64,000 bases of DNA from Pseudomonas sp. R28(2017) (lineage in GTDB: Bacteria; Pseudomonadota; Gammaproteobacteria; Pseudomonadales; Pseudomonadaceae), in assembly GCF_002112505.1 (NCBI RefSeq), contig NZ_NEHW01000010.1:1-64000 (forward strand). The letters run 5' to 3'. Position 1 is the stretch's first letter; the number at the start of each line of letters is the position of its first letter. The notes beneath the pieces are model-generated. The model ran no database searches, was not told the DNA's origin, and was given only the letters and a program-made list of their open reading frames with translations. Shown here one piece after another: positions 8,863-16,930 of the stretch. A program made the position numbers and the translations under genes.

Positions 8863-11565
8863 ATGCCCCAGGTGGATCCCGAGCTGTTCGACCGCGGCCA
8901 GTTCCAGGCGGAACTGGCCCTCAAGGCGAGCCCCATCGCCGCCTTCAAGAAAGCCATCCGCCAGGCCGGCGAGGTGCTCGACAAGCGTTTTCGCGCAGGC
9001 TGCGAAATCCGCCCGCTGATCGAAGCCCGTGCCTGGCTCGTCGACAATATCCTGCAACAGGCCTGGAACCAGTTCGACTGGGGCGACCCGAGCGGTATCG
9101 CCCTGGTGGCGGTTGGCGGCTATGGCCGCGGTGAACTGCACCCGCACTCGGACATCGACCTGCTGATCCTGCTCGGCGCCGCCGAGCATGAGCAGTACCG
9201 CGAGGCCATCGAGCGCTTCCTCACCCTGCTCTGGGACATCGGCCTGGAGGTCGGCCAGAGCGTGCGCACCGTCGGCGAATGCGCCGAGCAGGCTCGTGCC
9301 GACCTGACGGTGATCACCAACCTGATGGAAAGCCGCACCATCGCCGGCCCCGAAGACCTGCGCCAGCGCATGCTCGAGGTGACCAGCACCACCTACATGT
9401 GGCCGAGCAAGGAGTTCTTCCTGGCCAAGCGCGCCGAACTCAAGGCCCGCCACCACAAGTACAACGACACCGAGTACAACCTCGAGCCCAACGTCAAAGG
9501 CTCGCCCGGCGGCCTGCGCGATATCCAGACCGTGCTCTGGGTGGCCCGTCGCCAGTACGGCACGCTGAACCTGCACGCCCTGGCCGGCGAAGGCTTCCTG
9601 CTGGAAAGCGAGAACGAACTGCTGGCCTCGTCCCAGGACTTCCTGTGGAAAGTGCGCTATGCCCTGCACATGCTCGCCGGCCGTGCCGAGGACCGCCTGC
9701 TGTTCGACCACCAGCGCAGCATCGCCGCGCTGCTCGGCTACAGCGACGACAACCCCAAGCGCGCCATCGAACAGTTCATGCAGCAGTACTACCGGGTGGT
9801 GATGAGCATCAGCCAGTTGTGCGACCTGATCATCCAGCACTTCGAAGAAGTCATCCTCGCCGATGACGACAGCGGCACCACCCAGCCGCTGAACGCGCGC
9901 TTCCGCCTGCACGACGGTTATATCGAAGCGGTCAGGCCGAACGTGTTCAAGCGCACCCCGTTCGCCATGCTGGAGATCTTCGTGCTGATGGCCCAGCACC
10001 CGGAGATCAAGGGCGTGCGCGCCGACACCGTGCGCCTGCTGCGCGAGCACCGGCACCTGATCGACGACACCTTCCGCAACGACATCCGCAACACCAGCCT
10101 GTTCATCGAGCTGTTCAAGTGCGAGATCGGCATCCACCGCAACCTGCGGCGGATGAACCGCTACGGCATCCTCGGCCGCTACCTGCCGGAGTTCGGCCTG
10201 ATCGTCGGGCAGATGCAGCACGACCTGTTCCACATCTACACGGTCGATGCGCACACCCTCAACCTCATCAAGCACCTGCGCAAGCTGCAGTACACGCCGG
10301 TGTCCGAGAAATTCCCGCTGGCCAGCAAGCTCATGGGCCGCCTGCCCAAGCCCGAACTGATCTACCTGGCCGGCCTGTACCACGACATCGGCAAGGGCCG
10401 CCAGGGCGACCACTCGGAGATCGGTGCGGTGGATGCGCAGAAGTTCTGCGAGCGCCACCAGCTGCCGGCCTGGGACAGCCGGTTGATCGTCTGGCTGGTG
10501 CAGAACCACCTGGTGATGTCGACCACCGCCCAGCGCAAGGACCTGTCCGACCCGCAGGTGATCAACGATTTCGCCCTGCATGTGGGCGACGAAACGCGCC
10601 TGGACTACCTCTATGTGCTGACCGTGGCCGACATCAACGCCACCAACCCCAGCCTGTGGAACTCCTGGCGCGCCAGCCTGCTGCGGCAGCTGTACACCGA
10701 GACCAAGCGTGCCCTGCGCCGCGGCCTGGAAAACCCGCTGGATCGCGAGGAGCAGATCCGCCAGACCCAGTCGGCCGCGCTGGACATCCTCGTGCGCGAG
10801 GGCACCGACCCGGATGATGTCGAGCAGCTGTGGTCGCAGCTGGGCGATGACTACTTCCTCAAGCACACCGCCGCCGACGTGGCCTGGCACAGCGATGCCA
10901 TCCTCCAGCAACCGGCCGATGGCGGGCCGCTGGTGCTGATCAAGGAAACCACCCAGCGCGAATTCGAGGGCGGCACGCAGATCTTCATCTACGCGCCCGA
11001 CCAGCACGACTTCTTCGCCGTGACCGTGGCGGCCATGTCGCAGCTGAACCTGAACATCCATGATGCGCGGATCATCACCTCGAGCAGCCAGTTCACCCTC
11101 GACACCTACATCGTGCTCGACAACGACGGTGGCTCGATCGGCGACAACCCGCAGCGGGTCAAGCAGATCCGCGACGGCCTGACCGAAGCGCTGCGCAACC
11201 CGGAAGACTACCCGACCATCATCCAGCGCCGAGTGCCGCGCCAGCTCAAGCACTTCAACTTCCCGCCGCAGGTGACCATCCTCAACGATGCCCAGCGCCC
11301 GGTGACCATCCTCGAGATCACCGCACCGGACCGCCCTGGCCTGCTGGCGCGGATCGGGCGGATCTTCCTGGAGTTCGACCTGTCGCTGCAGAACGCCAAG
11401 ATCGCCACCCTCGGCGAGCGGGTGGAGGACGTGTTCTTCATCACCGATGCCGACAACCAGCCGCTGTCCGACCCGCAGCTGTGCAGCCGCCTGCAGGAAG
11501 CCATCGTGCAGCAGCTGCAGGCCGGCCAGGCCAGCGATGCCAGCCCGACCCGCGTGACTTTTTAA
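8863..11565 (+). CDS. glnD: GlnD, PII uridylyltransferase/uridylyl-removing enzyme
   Basis: GlnD senses glutamine and uridylylates or deuridylylates PII proteins, setting nitrogen assimilation. Domains in order: nucleotidyltransferase with GGYGRGELHPHSDIDLL near residue 84, a helical region, an HD hydrolase domain with YHDIGKGRQGDHSE near residue 505, and two C-terminal ACT domains (about 705-785 and 805-885). The ATG at 8863 gives 900 residues, the family length. An in-frame extension back to 8737 lies inside map and is rejected. Confidence 0.96.
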   Translation: MPQVDPELFDRGQFQAELALKASPIAAFKKAIRQAGEVLDKRFRAGCEIRPLIEARAWLVDNILQQAWNQFDWGDPSGIALVAVGGYGRGELHPHSDIDLLILLGAAEHEQYREAIERFLTLLWDIGLEVGQSVRTVGECAEQARADLTVITNLMESRTIAGPEDLRQRMLEVTSTTYMWPSKEFFLAKRAELKARHHKYNDTEYNLEPNVKGSPGGLRDIQTVLWVARRQYGTLNLHALAGEGFLLESENELLASSQDFLWKVRYALHMLAGRAEDRLLFDHQRSIAALLGYSDDNPKRAIEQFMQQYYRVVMSISQLCDLIIQHFEEVILADDDSGTTQPLNARFRLHDGYIEAVRPNVFKRTPFAMLEIFVLMAQHPEIKGVRADTVRLLREHRHLIDDTFRNDIRNTSLFIELFKCEIGIHRNLRRMNRYGILGRYLPEFGLIVGQMQHDLFHIYTVDAHTLNLIKHLRKLQYTPVSEKFPLASKLMGRLPKPELIYLAGLYHDIGKGRQGDHSEIGAVDAQKFCERHQLPAWDSRLIVWLVQNHLVMSTTAQRKDLSDPQVINDFALHVGDETRLDYLYVLTVADINATNPSLWNSWRASLLRQLYTETKRALRRGLENPLDREEQIRQTQSAALDILVREGTDPDDVEQLWSQLGDDYFLKHTAADVAWHSDAILQQPADGGPLVLIKETTQREFEGGTQIFIYAPDQHDFFAVTVAAMSQLNLNIHDARIITSSSQFTLDTYIVLDNDGGSIGDNPQRVKQIRDGLTEALRNPEDYPTIIQRRVPRQLKHFNFPPQVTILNDAQRPVTILEITAPDRPGLLARIGRIFLEFDLSLQNAKIATLGERVEDVFFITDADNQPLSDPQLCSRLQEAIVQQLQAGQASDASPTRVTF

Positions 11566-11595
11566 CGATTAGACGATTGACGAGACCTTGCGCCG

Positions 11596-12792
11596 ATGAA
11601 CCATGCCTTGACCCAGCTTCAGCCCTACCCGTTCGAGAAACTGCGCGCCCTGCTGGGCACCGTGAAGCCGGCGGCGGACAAACGCGCCATCGCCCTGTCG
11701 ATCGGTGAGCCGAAGCACGAATCGCCGGCATTCGTCGCCCAGGCCATGGCTGACAACCTCGACAAGCTGGCGGTGTACCCGAGCACCCTCGGCCTGCCGG
11801 CCCTGCGCCAGGCCATCGGCCAGTGGTGCGAGCGCCGTTTCGGCGTGCCAGCCGGCTGGCTGGATGCCGACCACCATATCCTGCCGGTCAATGGCACCCG
11901 CGAAGCCCTGTTCGCCTTCACCCAGGCCGTGGTCAACCGTGCCGATGACGGCCTGGTAGTCAGCCCCAACCCGTTCTACCAGATCTACGAGGGCGCAGCG
12001 CTGCTGGCCGGTGCTACCCCGCACTACCTGCCCTGCCTGGAAGACAACGGCTTCAACCCGGACTTCGACGCCGTGCCGGCCGAGGTCTGGAAGCGCTGCC
12101 AGATCCTCTTCCTGTGCTCGCCGGGCAACCCCACCGGCGCGCTGGTGCCGATGGACACCCTGAAGAAGCTGATCGCCCTGGCCGACGAGCACGACTTCGT
12201 GATCGCCGCCGACGAGTGCTACAGCGAGCTGTACTTCGACGAAGACGCGCCGCCACCGGGCCTGCTGAGCGCCTGCGCCGAGCTCGGCCGCAGTGACTTC
12301 AAGCGCTGCGTGGTGTTCCACAGCCTGTCCAAGCGCTCCAACCTGCCGGGCCTGCGTTCGGGCTTCGTCGCCGGTGATGCGTCGATCATCAAGCCGTTCC
12401 TGCTGTACCGCACCTACCATGGCTGTGCCATGCCGGTGCAGACCCAGCTGGCCAGCATCGCTGCCTGGCAGGACGAGGCCCATGTGCGCGAGAACCGCGA
12501 CCAGTACCGTGCCAAGTACGATGCCGTGCTCGATATCCTGCAGCCCGTGCTCGACGTGCAGCGCCCGGATGGCAGCTTCTACCTGTGGGCCAAGGTGCCG
12601 GGCGATGACGCCGCGTTCACCCGCGACCTGTTCGAGGCCCAGCATGTGACCGTGGTGCCGGGGTCGTACCTGTCGCGTGACGTCGACGGTGTGAACCCGG
12701 GGGCTGGCCGGGTGCGCATGGCGCTGGTTGCGCCGCTGGCCGAGTGCATCGAGGCGGCCGAGCGGATTCGCGCTTTCCTGCAGAATCGCTGA
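11596..12792 (+). CDS. dapC: Succinyldiaminopimelate transaminase
   Basis: A fold-type I PLP aminotransferase of 398 residues. It carries a PLP-lysine motif FHSLSKRSNLPGLRSGF with Lys near residue 245, and the NPTG and AADECYSELYFDE motifs. DapC makes N-succinyl-LL-diaminopimelate in lysine and peptidoglycan synthesis. Its position 30 bases after glnD matches the Pseudomonas order, which, with dapD and dapE nearby, supports the dapC call over a generic aminotransferase. Confidence 0.9.
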   Translation: MNHALTQLQPYPFEKLRALLGTVKPAADKRAIALSIGEPKHESPAFVAQAMADNLDKLAVYPSTLGLPALRQAIGQWCERRFGVPAGWLDADHHILPVNGTREALFAFTQAVVNRADDGLVVSPNPFYQIYEGAALLAGATPHYLPCLEDNGFNPDFDAVPAEVWKRCQILFLCSPGNPTGALVPMDTLKKLIALADEHDFVIAADECYSELYFDEDAPPPGLLSACAELGRSDFKRCVVFHSLSKRSNLPGLRSGFVAGDASIIKPFLLYRTYHGCAMPVQTQLASIAAWQDEAHVRENRDQYRAKYDAVLDILQPVLDVQRPDGSFYLWAKVPGDDAAFTRDLFEAQHVTVVPGSYLSRDVDGVNPGAGRVRMALVAPLAECIEAAERIRAFLQNR

Positions 12793-12798
12793 CTGACA

Positions 12799-12834
12799 GG
12801 GGCGCTTTGCGCCCCGACTTGCCCGCGAATGGCC
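12799..12834. repeat. GGGGCGC/GCGCCCC hairpin with REP-like tail
   Basis: Directly after dapC, GGGGCGC at 12799-12805 and GCGCCCC at 12809-12815 pair around TTT. The same hairpin occurs after the ndvB-like gene (22196-22212). It runs into GACTTGCCCGCGAATGGCC, which resembles a degenerate REP element and is shared with 62324-62347. It lies between convergent dapC and the antiporter gene and may end transcription, although no U run follows. Confidence 0.5.
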
Positions 12835-12844
12835 TCAAGCAGAT

Positions 12845-14491
12845 CTACCTGACCTGGCCCAGGTTCGCTTCACTCATATCCAGCTCACCTAGCACCTGCC
12901 TGACCACCTCATCCCCAACCAGATGCTGGCGATGCAGGTTATACAGCTCCAGCCGCTGCGCCCGCAGCGCGCGTAAGCGCAAGCGTCGCTCCAGCAAGTC
13001 CATCTGTTCGGCCAGCGCCCGTGCCTCGGCCGTATCGTTGTAGCTGTCCAGTTCATCCCGATACTCGGCCATCAACCGCGCCTTCAGCTCCGTGGCCAAG
13101 GTCGCCTGGGCCGCGTCCTGAGGCGCGCTTGCGTCGATCACTTCTTCAGCCTCAAGCGCATGGATCGCCGCCTCGGCCGTACGTCGCCAGGCTTCCTGCA
13201 CTTCCTGATGCAACCGTTCGTCCGGGCTTCTGGTGACTCCGCGCAGCAGCAGCGGCAGGGCAAGACATGCACTGATCAACGACAACAGGATCACCCCGGC
13301 AGCGATGAAGATCAGCAAGTCACGCTCAGGGAACGCCTGGCCGGCCCCCATCAGCAACGGTACCGACATCACACCTGCCAGGGTCACCGCCCCACGCACG
13401 CCACCCAAGGTCAGCAGCCAGCAGGAGCGTGCAGTGGGCATCAACACCAGCGCCGGCTTGCCACGCCAGCGGCGCACCACGCCGATCGAGCGCCAGATAC
13501 TCTGCACCCAGACAAAACGCAGCAGAATCAGCGCGGCGAAGATCGCCAGCACGTCCAGGCAACGCCAGGCCAGGGTCGGCCAGACGGTGGCCTCGTGGCT
13601 GACCACGGCCTTGATGATGTCCGGCAGCTGCAGGCCCAACAGCAGGAAGATCAGGCCATTGAAGGCGAACTCCAGCAGCGACCAGACGCTGCGGTTGAGC
13701 AGCCGCGTGCTGGTCTGGCGCGGCAACAGGTCGAGCCAGCTCTGCATCATGCCGGCGGCCACTGCCGAGAGAATGCCCGACACGCCCAGGCGTTCAGCCA
13801 GGACATAGGCGGCAAATGGCAACAGCAGCATGAACACCACATGGGTGGCCGGGTCATCCCAGCCACGGGCGATCATCCAGGCACGCAGGCGGCCGATCAG
13901 CCAGCTCAGGGCCACGCCCACCGCCAGGCCGCCGAGGGCGACCAGGACGAAACTGAAGCTGGCATCGGCCAGCGAGAATGCCCCGGTGATGGCGGCGGCC
14001 AGGGCGAATTTGAAGGTCACCAGGCCCGAAGCATCGTTCATCAACGCCTCACCTTGCAGCATGTGCATCAGCGGGGTCGGCAGGCGATCCTGGGTGATGG
14101 CCGACACCGCCACGGCGTCGGTGGGCGACAGCACGGCGGCCAGGGCGAAGGCCACCGGCAGCGGAATGCTCGGCAACAGCCAGTGGATGAAGTACCCGGC
14201 GCCGACCACGGTGAACAGCACCAGCCCCACGGCCAGCGCCACCACGGGCCCACGGATGCGCCACAGTTCGCGCTTGGGAATGCGCCAGCCGTCGGCGAAC
14301 AGCAGGGGTGGCAGGAACAGGAACAGGAACAATTCGGGGTCCAGTGCCACATGCAGGCCCAGGGTCGGCCACGCCAGCAGCGCGCCGGCGGCGATCTGCA
14401 CCAGCGGCAGCGGCAACGGGATCACCCGCCCGACCAGTTTCGACACGCTTACCAGCGTCAGCAGGATGAGGACGGTGTAGGCGGACTGCAT
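12845..14491 (-). CDS. CPA1-family Na+/H+ antiporter
   Basis: A 548-residue membrane protein with about 12 hydrophobic segments up to residue 410 and a charged, helical cytoplasmic tail. Seen features include PPLLFADGWRI, the SPTDAVAVSAI motif containing the conserved transport Asp, and GVRGAVTLAG in a late helix, all of the CPA1 (NhaP/NhaK/SLC9) family. It likely exchanges Na+ (or K+) for H+ at the inner membrane. The ATG at 14491 has an AAGGAA ribosome site; a start at 14557 would add 22 non-hydrophobic residues. Confidence 0.88.
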   Translation of the reverse strand: MQSAYTVLILLTLVSVSKLVGRVIPLPLPLVQIAAGALLAWPTLGLHVALDPELFLFLFLPPLLFADGWRIPKRELWRIRGPVVALAVGLVLFTVVGAGYFIHWLLPSIPLPVAFALAAVLSPTDAVAVSAITQDRLPTPLMHMLQGEALMNDASGLVTFKFALAAAITGAFSLADASFSFVLVALGGLAVGVALSWLIGRLRAWMIARGWDDPATHVVFMLLLPFAAYVLAERLGVSGILSAVAAGMMQSWLDLLPRQTSTRLLNRSVWSLLEFAFNGLIFLLLGLQLPDIIKAVVSHEATVWPTLAWRCLDVLAIFAALILLRFVWVQSIWRSIGVVRRWRGKPALVLMPTARSCWLLTLGGVRGAVTLAGVMSVPLLMGAGQAFPERDLLIFIAAGVILLSLISACLALPLLLRGVTRSPDERLHQEVQEAWRRTAEAAIHALEAEEVIDASAPQDAAQATLATELKARLMAEYRDELDSYNDTAEARALAEQMDLLERRLRLRALRAQRLELYNLHRQHLVGDEVVRQVLGELDMSEANLGQVR

Positions 14492-14671
14492 CCGTGAAAG
14501 CTTCCTTTGTGAACCAAAAACGACAGCGGGGGCGAGAGATCGCCATTGAAACAACATGTTAGCGGGGTAAAGTGAAACGAGGCCGCTGCACGATAGTCGC
14601 AGGTGGTGGATGAATATGTAACACGATGATACCCAGCCATCGTTACCGATGCTTACCCGCCTGGTACGGGC
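14492..14671. other. Spacer between antiporter and higBA
   Basis: Bases 14492 to about 14671 separate the antiporter gene from the divergent higBA promoter. The stretch is locally more AT-rich than its surroundings. I see no gene, tRNA or clear attachment-site repeat in it. Confidence 0.4.
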
Positions 14672-14699
14672 TTGAAATGCTGCTGGCAGATCGTATAAT
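14672..14699 (+). promoter_or_regulatory. higBA promoter
   Basis: TTGAAA at 14672-14677 and TATAAT at 14694-14699 with a 16-base spacer make one of the best sigma-70 matches in the window. It lies 34 bases before the higB ATG and just ahead of the operator palindrome at 14704-14722, as expected for an autoregulated toxin-antitoxin operon. Confidence 0.7.
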
Positions 14700-14703
14700 C
14701 AAC

Positions 14704-14722
14704 CTTAACGAATAACGTTAAG
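14704..14722. promoter_or_regulatory. higBA operator palindrome
   Basis: CTTAACG - AATAA - CGTTAAG is a perfect seven-base inverted repeat starting five bases after the -10 element. TTAAC/GTTAA half sites fit the palindrome type reported for Pseudomonas HigA. HigA binding here would block its own promoter; this role is inferred from position and symmetry. Confidence 0.65.
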
Positions 14723-14733
14723 CATTCAGGTCG

Positions 14734-15012
14734 ATGATTCGAAGCTTCAGCTGTGCTGATACGGAAGCACTCTTCACAACCGGAAAAACACGACGATGGT
14801 CGGATATCAAGTCTGTCGTGGAGCGCAAGCTGGCCATTCTGGAAGCCGCAACAGAACTTCGGGACCTGCGCTCGCCACCTGGCAATCGCCTTGAGGCATT
14901 GAGCGGAAACCGCGCGGGCCAGCACAGCATTCGTATCAACGATCAATGGCGCCTGTGCTTCATCTGGACCGAAAACGGCCCGGCCAACGTTGAAATTGTC
15001 GATTACCATTGA
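14734..15012 (+). CDS. higB: HigB-type toxin (RelE/ParE superfamily)
   Basis: A 92-residue protein beginning MIRSFSCADTEALFTTGK and containing LEALSGNRAGQHSIRIND and WRLCFIW, the signature pattern of HigB/'plasmid maintenance killer' toxins. Family members cleave mRNA in the ribosomal A site. The toxin gene comes first and the antitoxin second, the reverse of most type II systems and the hallmark of higBA. It stands alone between core genes, so it is probably an acquired module. All expected family regions are present, so it looks intact. Confidence 0.9.
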   Translation: MIRSFSCADTEALFTTGKTRRWSDIKSVVERKLAILEAATELRDLRSPPGNRLEALSGNRAGQHSIRINDQWRLCFIWTENGPANVEIVDYH

Positions 15013-15020
15013 GGTGCATC

Positions 15021-15323
15021 ATGCTCAAGAACGGTATGCGTCCAGTACATCCAGGTGAAATCCTGCGCGAGGACTTCCAGAAAGAAATGGGCTTCAGTGC
15101 CGCTGCACTGGCCAGGGCGCTCGGCGTCGCCACGCCAACCGTCAACAATATCCTGCGCGAGCGGGGTGGTGTGTCCGCCGACATGGCACTGCGCCTGTCC
15201 ATCTGCCTGGACACCACCCCCGAGTTCTGGCTCAACCTGCAGAGCGCCTTCGATCTGCGCACGGCCGAACAACAACATGGCGATGAGATCATCGGATCAG
15301 TACAGCGCCTGGTCGCCGCCTGA
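15021..15323 (+). CDS. higA: HigA-type antitoxin (XRE family)
   Basis: This 100-residue protein starts MLKNGMRPVHPGEILREDF, the standard HigA opening. The helix-turn-helix region follows at about 25-60 (AAALARALGVATPTVNNILRERGGV). HigA neutralises HigB and represses the operon. The ATG at 15021 has GAGG at -10; an in-frame TTG at 15009 overlaps the higB stop and lacks support. Only eight bases separate it from higB. Confidence 0.92.
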   Translation: MLKNGMRPVHPGEILREDFQKEMGFSAAALARALGVATPTVNNILRERGGVSADMALRLSICLDTTPEFWLNLQSAFDLRTAEQQHGDEIIGSVQRLVAA

Positions 15324-15335
15324 TCAGCAATCAGG

Positions 15336-15355
15336 GGCGCCACGGGCGTGGCGCC
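15336..15355 (+). terminator. Hairpin after higA
   Basis: GGCGCCAC at 15336-15343 and GTGGCGCC at 15348-15355 form an eight-base stem with a four-base loop, 12 bases past the higA stop. No U run follows, so termination strength is unclear. Confidence 0.45.
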
Positions 15356-15435
15356 GCGAGAATGCTTCCCGCATAATCCCGCGACTGAAATCGGAAATGG
15401 AGAGATTGGGGCAGCCTGTGGCCTCAATGCACACA

Positions 15436-15783
15436 ATGACCTACACGCTCTACGGCATCAAAGCCTGCGACACCATGAAGAAGGCGCGCACCTGGCTCGA
15501 AGACAAAGCCATCGCCTACGAATTCCACGACTACAAGACCCAAGGCATCGACCGTGACAGCCTGAACCGCTGGTGCGACGAGCACGGCTGGGAAGTCATC
15601 CTCAACCGTGCCGGCACCACCTTCCGCAAGCTCGATGACGCCAGCAAGGCCGACCTCGACCAGGCCAAGGCCGTCGAACTGATGCATGCCCAGCCGTCGA
15701 TGATCAAGCGCCCGGTGCTCGACCTTGGCGAGCGCACGCTGGTCGGCTTCAAGCCCGACCTGTACGCCGCCGCGCTGGCCTGA
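15436..15783 (+). CDS. ArsC/Spx-family reductase (YffB-like)
   Basis: A small thioredoxin-fold protein of about 115 residues, starting TYTLYGIKACDTMKKARTWL with a single reactive-type Cys near residue 11. The C-terminal RPVLDLGERTLVGF region is typical of the ArsC/Spx family. True arsenate reductases have extra arginines and an operon with arsB, neither seen here, so a general glutathione-linked reductase is more likely. The start could also be the ATG at 15427. It stands directly upstream of dapD, as in other Pseudomonas. Confidence 0.8.
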   Translation: MTYTLYGIKACDTMKKARTWLEDKAIAYEFHDYKTQGIDRDSLNRWCDEHGWEVILNRAGTTFRKLDDASKADLDQAKAVELMHAQPSMIKRPVLDLGERTLVGFKPDLYAAALA

Positions 15784-15814
15784 GCCCCTACCCTATTTCG
15801 CACGAGGTAATCAC

Positions 15815-16849
15815 ATGTCCAATACCCTGTTCAGCCTGGCCTTCGGCGTCGGCTCCCAGAACCGCCAGGGCACCTGGCTGGAAGTGTTCTACGCACAGCC
15901 CCTGCTCAACCCGAGCGCCGAGCTGGTTGCCGCAGTAGCGCCAATCCTCGGCTACGAAGGTGGCAACCAGGCCATCGCCTTCAGCAACGCCCAGGCCGCC
16001 CAGCTGGCCGAAGCCGTCAAAGGCGTCGACGCCGCCCAGGCAGCCCTGCTGACCCGCCTGGCCGAAAGCCACAAGCCGCTGGTCGCCACCCTGCTGGCCG
16101 AAGACGCCGCACTGGCTTCGACCCCGGAGGCCTACCTCAAGCTGCACCTGCTGTCGCACCGCCTGGTCAAGCCGCACGGCCTGAGCCTGGCCGGCATCTT
16201 CCCGCTGCTGCCGAACGTGGCCTGGACCAACCAGGGTGCCGTCGACCTGAGCGAACTGGCCGAGCTGCAACTGGAAGCACGCCTGAAGGGCGAGCTGCTG
16301 GAAGTGTTCTCGGTAGACAAGTTCCCGAAGATGACCGACTACGTGGTCCCCGCCGGCGTGCGCATCGCCGACACCGCCCGTGTGCGCCTGGGCGCCTACA
16401 TCGGCGAAGGCACCACCATCATGCACGAAGGCTTCGTCAACTTTAACGCCGGCACCGAAGGCCCGGGCATGATCGAAGGCCGCGTTTCCGCAGGCGTATT
16501 CGTCGGCAAGGGCTCGGACCTGGGCGGCGGCTGCTCGACCATGGGCACCCTGTCCGGTGGCGGCAACATCGTCATCAAGGTCGGCGAAGGCTGCCTGATC
16601 GGCGCCAACGCCGGTATCGGCATTCCGCTGGGCGACCGCAACACCGTAGAAGCCGGCCTGTACATCACCGCTGGCACCAAGGTGAACCTGCTCGACGAGA
16701 ACAACGAGCTGGTGAAAGTGGTCAAGGCACGCGACCTGGCCGGCCAGACCGACCTGCTGTTCCGCCGCAACTCGCTGAACGGCGCCGTGGAGTGCAAGAC
16801 CCACAAGTCGGCCATCGAGCTGAACGAGGCGCTGCACGCCCACAACTGA
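15815..16849 (+). CDS. dapD: 2,3,4,5-tetrahydropyridine-2,6-dicarboxylate N-succinyltransferase
   Basis: DapD succinylates tetrahydrodipicolinate in the lysine/meso-DAP pathway. The 344-residue protein has the long Pseudomonas/Mycobacterium-type N-terminal domain and a left-handed beta-helix made of hexapeptide repeats from about residue 190 (VRLGAYIGEGTTIMHEG onward) to 300. A GAGG ribosome site lies nine bases before the ATG at 15815. DapC, which acts next, is 3 kb upstream, and DapE is 6 kb downstream. Confidence 0.95.
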   Translation: MSNTLFSLAFGVGSQNRQGTWLEVFYAQPLLNPSAELVAAVAPILGYEGGNQAIAFSNAQAAQLAEAVKGVDAAQAALLTRLAESHKPLVATLLAEDAALASTPEAYLKLHLLSHRLVKPHGLSLAGIFPLLPNVAWTNQGAVDLSELAELQLEARLKGELLEVFSVDKFPKMTDYVVPAGVRIADTARVRLGAYIGEGTTIMHEGFVNFNAGTEGPGMIEGRVSAGVFVGKGSDLGGGCSTMGTLSGGGNIVIKVGEGCLIGANAGIGIPLGDRNTVEAGLYITAGTKVNLLDENNELVKVVKARDLAGQTDLLFRRNSLNGAVECKTHKSAIELNEALHAHN

Positions 16850-16876
16850 AAACCTTCCAGCGTTTGAAGTGCTAAG

Positions 16877-16912
16877 ATCGGGTCTGGCGCGCACGCGCCA
16901 GACCCGATTTTC
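16877..16912 (+). terminator. Intrinsic terminator after dapD
   Basis: A perfect 14-base inverted repeat (16877-16890 and 16895-16908) with a four-base GCAC loop is followed by TTT. It lies 28 bases past the dapD stop and just before csdA, so it should end the dapD transcript. A little read-through into csdA is possible. Confidence 0.8.
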
Positions 16913-16930
16913 ATTCCAGGCCCCGCGAAC

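Noticed and set aside
8770..11253. An 827-codon minus-strand open frame opposite glnD
   Set aside because: Antisense shadow of a conserved gene; composition reflects third-position GC bias.
14672..15323. higBA as part of a resident prophage or defence island
   Set aside because: No integrase, phage structural gene or other defence gene is near; flanking genes are core on both sides.
15436..15783. ArsC-like gene as a true arsenate reductase of an ars operon
   Set aside because: No arsB, arsR or arsH nearby, and the protein is the short YffB-type found upstream of dapD in other Pseudomonas.
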